NCBI GenBank assembly: GCA_902512755.1
Contig: CABXKB010000001.1
Span: 62,001 to 126,000 of the forward strand
Direction: 5' to 3'
DNA from: an uncultured Bacteroidota bacterium
GTDB lineage: Bacteria > Bacteroidota > Bacteroidia > Flavobacteriales > Flavobacteriaceae
Length of the DNA stretch: 64,000 bases
Part shown: positions 60,912 to 64,000 of the stretch, piece by piece
Layout of the letters: each line of letters opens with the position of its first letter
How positions within the stretch are numbered: position 1 is the stretch's first letter
Made by a program: the position numbers and the translations under genes
Notes under the pieces: model-generated
The model's database searches: none
What the model was told of the DNA's origin: nothing
Seen by the model: the letters and a program-made list of their open reading frames with translations, nothing else

Positions 60912-61800
60912 AAGTAAAAATTTATTACTTTTTCACTTCATTGTTCTTCTCTTTGGCTTCACTTCAGTATTAGGCGCCCTAATTTCAATTTCGGCATTAC
61001 CATTAGTAATTTACAGGATGGGTTTAGCCGCAATTGGCTTAGCTATATATTTTTTGTTGTTTCACCCTAATTATTTTTTTTTATCTAAAATGCTTTGGGG
61101 TAAAGTAGTTTTAGGAGGTATAATTATTGGAGTTCATTGGGTAACTTTTTTCTTTGCAATCAAAATAGCAGGTGTATCTCTTGCTCTAAGCATGATGGCA
61201 ACAGGCGCTTTAATAACTGCAATTTTAGACCCATTAATTAATCGTAGAAAACTCTTAGGTTATGAATTAATATTTGGGGGTTTAACCACAATTGGAATTG
61301 GTTTAATTTATCAAGCAGAATTCGAACACATTGAAGGCATTTCAATAGCGCTATTATCAGCATTTCTTTCTTCGTTGTTTACTATTATTAATAGTGAAAT
61401 GGTTATAAAAGCAAGACCAATAACCTTATCTTTCTACGAATTAGTTATTGGATTTATAATAGGTATACTTATATTTTTTTTTTCTGACGCACTCACTATT
61501 CAATCTTTTAAATTAAAAGAATGGGATATAGTCTGGATTATTATCTTGGCCTTTTTATGTACTTCCTACGCTTTTAATGTTTCCATAAAAGTAATGCGTC
61601 ATCTTTCATCTTTTACTATTATGATGGTAATTAGTCTTGAACCGATATATGGTATAATATTATCCTTATTGATTTGGAATGAAAAAGAGTACTTAAGTGT
61701 AAATTTTTATGTTGGATTTTTGATTGTAATCTTTTCAATTTTGATGAATGGAATATATAAACTTAGTAAAGAAACACAGAAAAATAAATCTAAATTGTAA
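60898..61800 (+). CDS. EamA/DMT-family transporter
   Basis: This 300-residue membrane protein has ten predicted helices arranged as two EamA repeats (about 10-140 and 150-290), with MMATGALITAILDPLINRRK in the first repeat and MMVISLEPIYGIILSLLIWN in the second, both typical of drug/metabolite transporters. The substrate is unknown. Its 5' end overlaps the LPS permease gene by 14 bases, suggesting co-transcription with tgt and lptG/F. Confidence 0.85.
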   Translation: MQRDRSKNLLLFHFIVLLFGFTSVLGALISISALPLVIYRMGLAAIGLAIYFLLFHPNYFFLSKMLWGKVVLGGIIIGVHWVTFFFAIKIAGVSLALSMMATGALITAILDPLINRRKLLGYELIFGGLTTIGIGLIYQAEFEHIEGISIALLSAFLSSLFTIINSEMVIKARPITLSFYELVIGFIIGILIFFFSDALTIQSFKLKEWDIVWIIILAFLCTSYAFNVSIKVMRHLSSFTIMMVISLEPIYGIILSLLIWNEKEYLSVNFYVGFLIVIFSILMNGIYKLSKETQKNKSKL

Positions 61801-61808
61801 AGAATTTT

Positions 61809-61816
61809 TAAATTTG
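61809..61816 (+). promoter_or_regulatory. -7 box upstream of accA
   Basis: TAAATTTG (TAnnTTTG) between the EamA stop and the accA ATG, 16 bases before the start. The -33 element would lie inside the EamA gene and is not clear. Confidence 0.4.
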
Positions 61817-61832
61817 TTTTTAACATTTTTAT

Positions 61833-62786
61833 ATGGAATATTTAGAATTTGAATTACCTATAAAAGAATTGCACGATCAGCTTAAAAAGTGTACTTCAAT
61901 TGGATCTACAAATGAGATTGATGTTTCTGACACCAGTATACAAATTGAAGAAAAGTTAATTAAAGCCAAAAAAGAAATTTATGGTAATTTATCTGCTTGG
62001 CAGCGAGTTCAGCTCTCACGACATCCCTCAAGACCATATACGTTGGATTACATTAAATCCATAACAGAGGGGTCTTTTTTAGAATTACATGGTGATAGAA
62101 GTGTATTAGACGATAAGGCTATGATTGGTGGTTTAGGGAAGATTAATGACCAATCATTTATGTTTGTTGGAACTCAAAAAGGATTCAATACCAAAACTCG
62201 ACAATATCGAAATTTTGGTATGTCGAATCCAGAAGGTTATAGAAAAGCTTTACGTTTAATGAAATCTGCTGATAAATTTAATATTCCTATAGTCTCATTT
62301 ATTGACACTCCTGGAGCATTCCCTGGCTTAGAAGCCGAGGAAAGAGGACAGGGTGAGGCAATTGCACGAAATATATTTGAAATGATGTCTTTTTCGGTCC
62401 CCATTATTGTTGTAATTATTGGCGAAGGAGCTTCTGGAGGCGCATTAGGAATAGGTGTTGGAGATCAAATTTTTATGTTAGAAAACACTTGGTATTCGGT
62501 TATTTCTCCAGAATCATGTTCTTCTATACTATGGAGGAGTTGGGAGCATAAAGAGATTGCTGCAGAAGCACTTAAACTTACACCTAAAGATATGCTTAAA
62601 AATAAGTTAATTGATAAAATTATAAAGGAACCTTTAGGAGGAGCGCATTTTGATAGAGAGGCAACATATTCAAATGTTAAAAAAGAAATCTTAAATGCTT
62701 TTAAATATTTGCAAAAATTAGATCCAAGAGTAAGAATCGAACAACGTCGTGAAAAATTTATTGCGATGGGAAGGGTTTCAGAATAA
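61833..62786 (+). CDS. accA: acetyl-CoA carboxylase carboxyltransferase subunit alpha
   Basis: AccA is half of the carboxyltransferase that moves the carboxyl group from biotin to acetyl-CoA in fatty acid synthesis. The 317-residue protein starts with a helical segment ([18 protein letters not shown]) and has the crotonase-like core: [39 protein letters not shown], the oxyanion region [17 protein letters not shown] and [14 protein letters not shown]. The beta subunit accD is not in this window. Confidence 0.95.
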   Translation: MEYLEFELPIKELHDQLKKCTSIGSTNEIDVSDTSIQIEEKLIKAKKEIYGNLSAWQRVQLSRHPSRPYTLDYIKSITEGSFLELHGDRSVLDDKAMIGGLGKINDQSFMFVGTQKGFNTKTRQYRNFGMSNPEGYRKALRLMKSADKFNIPIVSFIDTPGAFPGLEAEERGQGEAIARNIFEMMSFSVPIIVVIIGEGASGGALGIGVGDQIFMLENTWYSVISPESCSSILWRSWEHKEIAAEALKLTPKDMLKNKLIDKIIKEPLGGAHFDREATYSNVKKEILNAFKYLQKLDPRVRIEQRREKFIAMGRVSE

Positions 62787-62891
62787 ATCTTGAGTTTTTA
62801 ACAATAATCATTGACTTATGAACATCCTAATCTTTAAAGATAGCAGATATTCAATTTCTTGAAGCTTAGTTAAAGTTTGTACTTTAGTTTC

Positions 62892-64000
62892 ATGGAAGAG
62901 AAAAAGTCATTAGAATTAAAAAAAGTACAATCATCTGCAGTAATTAATTTACAACAGGGAAAAATACCTCCGCAGGCATTAGAGCTTGAAGAGGCAGTGC
63001 TTGGCGCAATGTTGATAGACAAAAAAGGAGTTGATGAGGTAATAGATATTTTGCAACCCGATGCATTTTATAAAACAAAACATCAATATATTTTTAATGC
63101 TATATACCAACTATTTCATGACTCTCAACCTATTGACTTATTGACAGTTTCGTCCGCATTGCGAAAAGATGGAAAGCTGGAATCTATAGGAGGAGAGTTT
63201 TATCTAGTACAACTTTCTCAAAGAGTCGCCTCTTCAGCCCATATTGAGTTTCATGCACGTATTATTTTACAAAAATTTATTCAACGAAGTCTAATACGTA
63301 TTTCTAATGAGATTATAGAAACTGCATATAAAGATTCAACTGATGTATTTGATTTACTCGACGAGGCAGAATCTAAACTATATGATGTAACTCAAGGAAA
63401 TATTAAAAAATCTTCCGAGTCTGCCCAAAACTTAGTGATAGAAGCAAAAGCTAGGATAGAAGAAATATCAAAACGTGAAGGACTTAGCGGAGTTAGTACA
63501 GGTTTTCAAAAACTTGACAAACTCACCTCGGGCTGGCAGTCAAGTGATTTGATTATTATTGCTGCACGCCCTGGAATGGGTAAAACGGCACTTACACTTT
63601 CTATGGCACGAAATATAGCTGTAACTAAAGAAATACCTGTAGCTTTTTTTTCTTTAGAAATGTCTTCTGTTCAGCTTATTACGCGTTTAATTTCTGCAGA
63701 AACTGGTCTTTCATCTGAAAAATTGAGAACGGGAAAGCTTGCAGATCACGAGTGGCAACAATTAAATGTAAAGGTTACTGACTTGGAAAAGGCCCCTTTA
63801 TTTATTGATGACACACCTTCATTGTCAATTTTTGATTTAAGAGCAAAAGCGCGACGTTTGTCCTCTCAAAATGGAATCAAGTTAATTATAGTTGATTACC
63901 TTCAGTTAATGACTGCTGGTTCAACTAATAAAGTAGGAAATCGAGAGCAAGAGATTTCAGCAATTTCACGAAACTTAAAAGCTCTTGCAAAAGAATTAGA
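62892..64000 (+). CDS. dnaB: replicative DNA helicase DnaB, N-terminal and partial ATPase domain (3' end outside window)
   Basis: DnaB is the hexameric 5'-3' helicase of the replication fork. From the ATG at 62892 the open frame continues to the window end (369 codons seen). The N-terminal domain reads IPPQALELEEAVLGAMLIDK and PDAFYKTKHQYIFNAIYQLF; the linker follows; the RecA-like ATPase has GVSTGFQKLDKLTSGWQSSD, Walker A AARPGMGKTALTLS, FFSLEMSSVQLITRL and Walker B LIIVDYLQLM. No intein interrupts the part seen. The 105 bases before it hold no other gene. Confidence 0.95.
   Translation, partial: MEEKKSLELKKVQSSAVINLQQGKIPPQALELEEAVLGAMLIDKKGVDEVIDILQPDAFYKTKHQYIFNAIYQLFHDSQPIDLLTVSSALRKDGKLESIGGEFYLVQLSQRVASSAHIEFHARIILQKFIQRSLIRISNEIIETAYKDSTDVFDLLDEAESKLYDVTQGNIKKSSESAQNLVIEAKARIEEISKREGLSGVSTGFQKLDKLTSGWQSSDLIIIAARPGMGKTALTLSMARNIAVTKEIPVAFFSLEMSSVQLITRLISAETGLSSEKLRTGKLADHEWQQLNVKVTDLEKAPLFIDDTPSLSIFDLRAKARRLSSQNGIKLIIVDYLQLMTAGSTNKVGNREQEISAISRNLKALAKEL

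Overview
The window is an AT-rich chromosomal segment of a member of the Bacteroidota, most likely a marine Flavobacteriaceae. This rests on lineage-typical traits: a fused SecDF, an archaeal/eukaryotic-type short ProRS, Rho with a long Asn/Lys-rich insert, a split transketolase, bacillithiol biosynthesis (BshB1), a T9SS-type C-terminal domain, and promoters of the form TTG-N19/20-TAnnTTTG with no obvious Shine-Dalgarno sequences.

Layout. 0-26.4 kb is housekeeping: mdh end, secDF, a reverse folE-cysS-yidD-lgt-DinB run, two envelope protein genes, proS, tRNA-Glu, rpsT, rho, truA, an MsbA-like exporter, cdaA (c-di-AMP), folP, then a long forward run DUF1599-permease-tpiA-prmA-clpS followed by gpx-PLP enzyme-bshB1-oxidoreductase. 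tRNA-His at 26.46 kb marks the start of an accessory stretch (26.5-31.9 kb). It holds a DUF218 protein, two secreted or lipid-anchored proteins, a secreted orphan, gene relics without ATG starts, and a family of about 40-54 bp repeats that precede the secreted-protein genes and abut their terminators.

31.9-38.3 kb is an envelope region: a DUF4249 lipoprotein with its TonB-dependent receptor, a small outer-membrane protein, an M28 peptidase, a DUF3050 (haem-oxygenase-like fold) protein and a LysE exporter. After a degraded stretch with an 11-G tract, 38.7-47.1 kb is a six-gene reverse operon that looks like an iron or metal uptake system: DUF4856, imelysin, HTTM membrane protein, FecA-like TonB receptor, DUF2271 and a PepSY membrane protein ending in a flavodoxin domain.

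47.7-64 kb returns to core genes: guaB, an orphan T9SS sorting domain, two PpiC/SurA-type periplasmic chaperones, crtZ-crtB with a CarH-like (B12 photoreceptor) MerR regulator, tRNA-Leu and tRNA-Lys, aroK, a PyrR-like PRTase, an S4 protein, an FKBP lipoprotein, split transketolase, tgt, lptG/F, an EamA transporter, accA and the 5' part of dnaB.

No CRISPR array, transposase, integrase or prophage was seen. The least explained material is the tRNA-His island with its repeat/terminator modules and non-ATG gene starts, and the flavodoxin-terminated iron-uptake operon.
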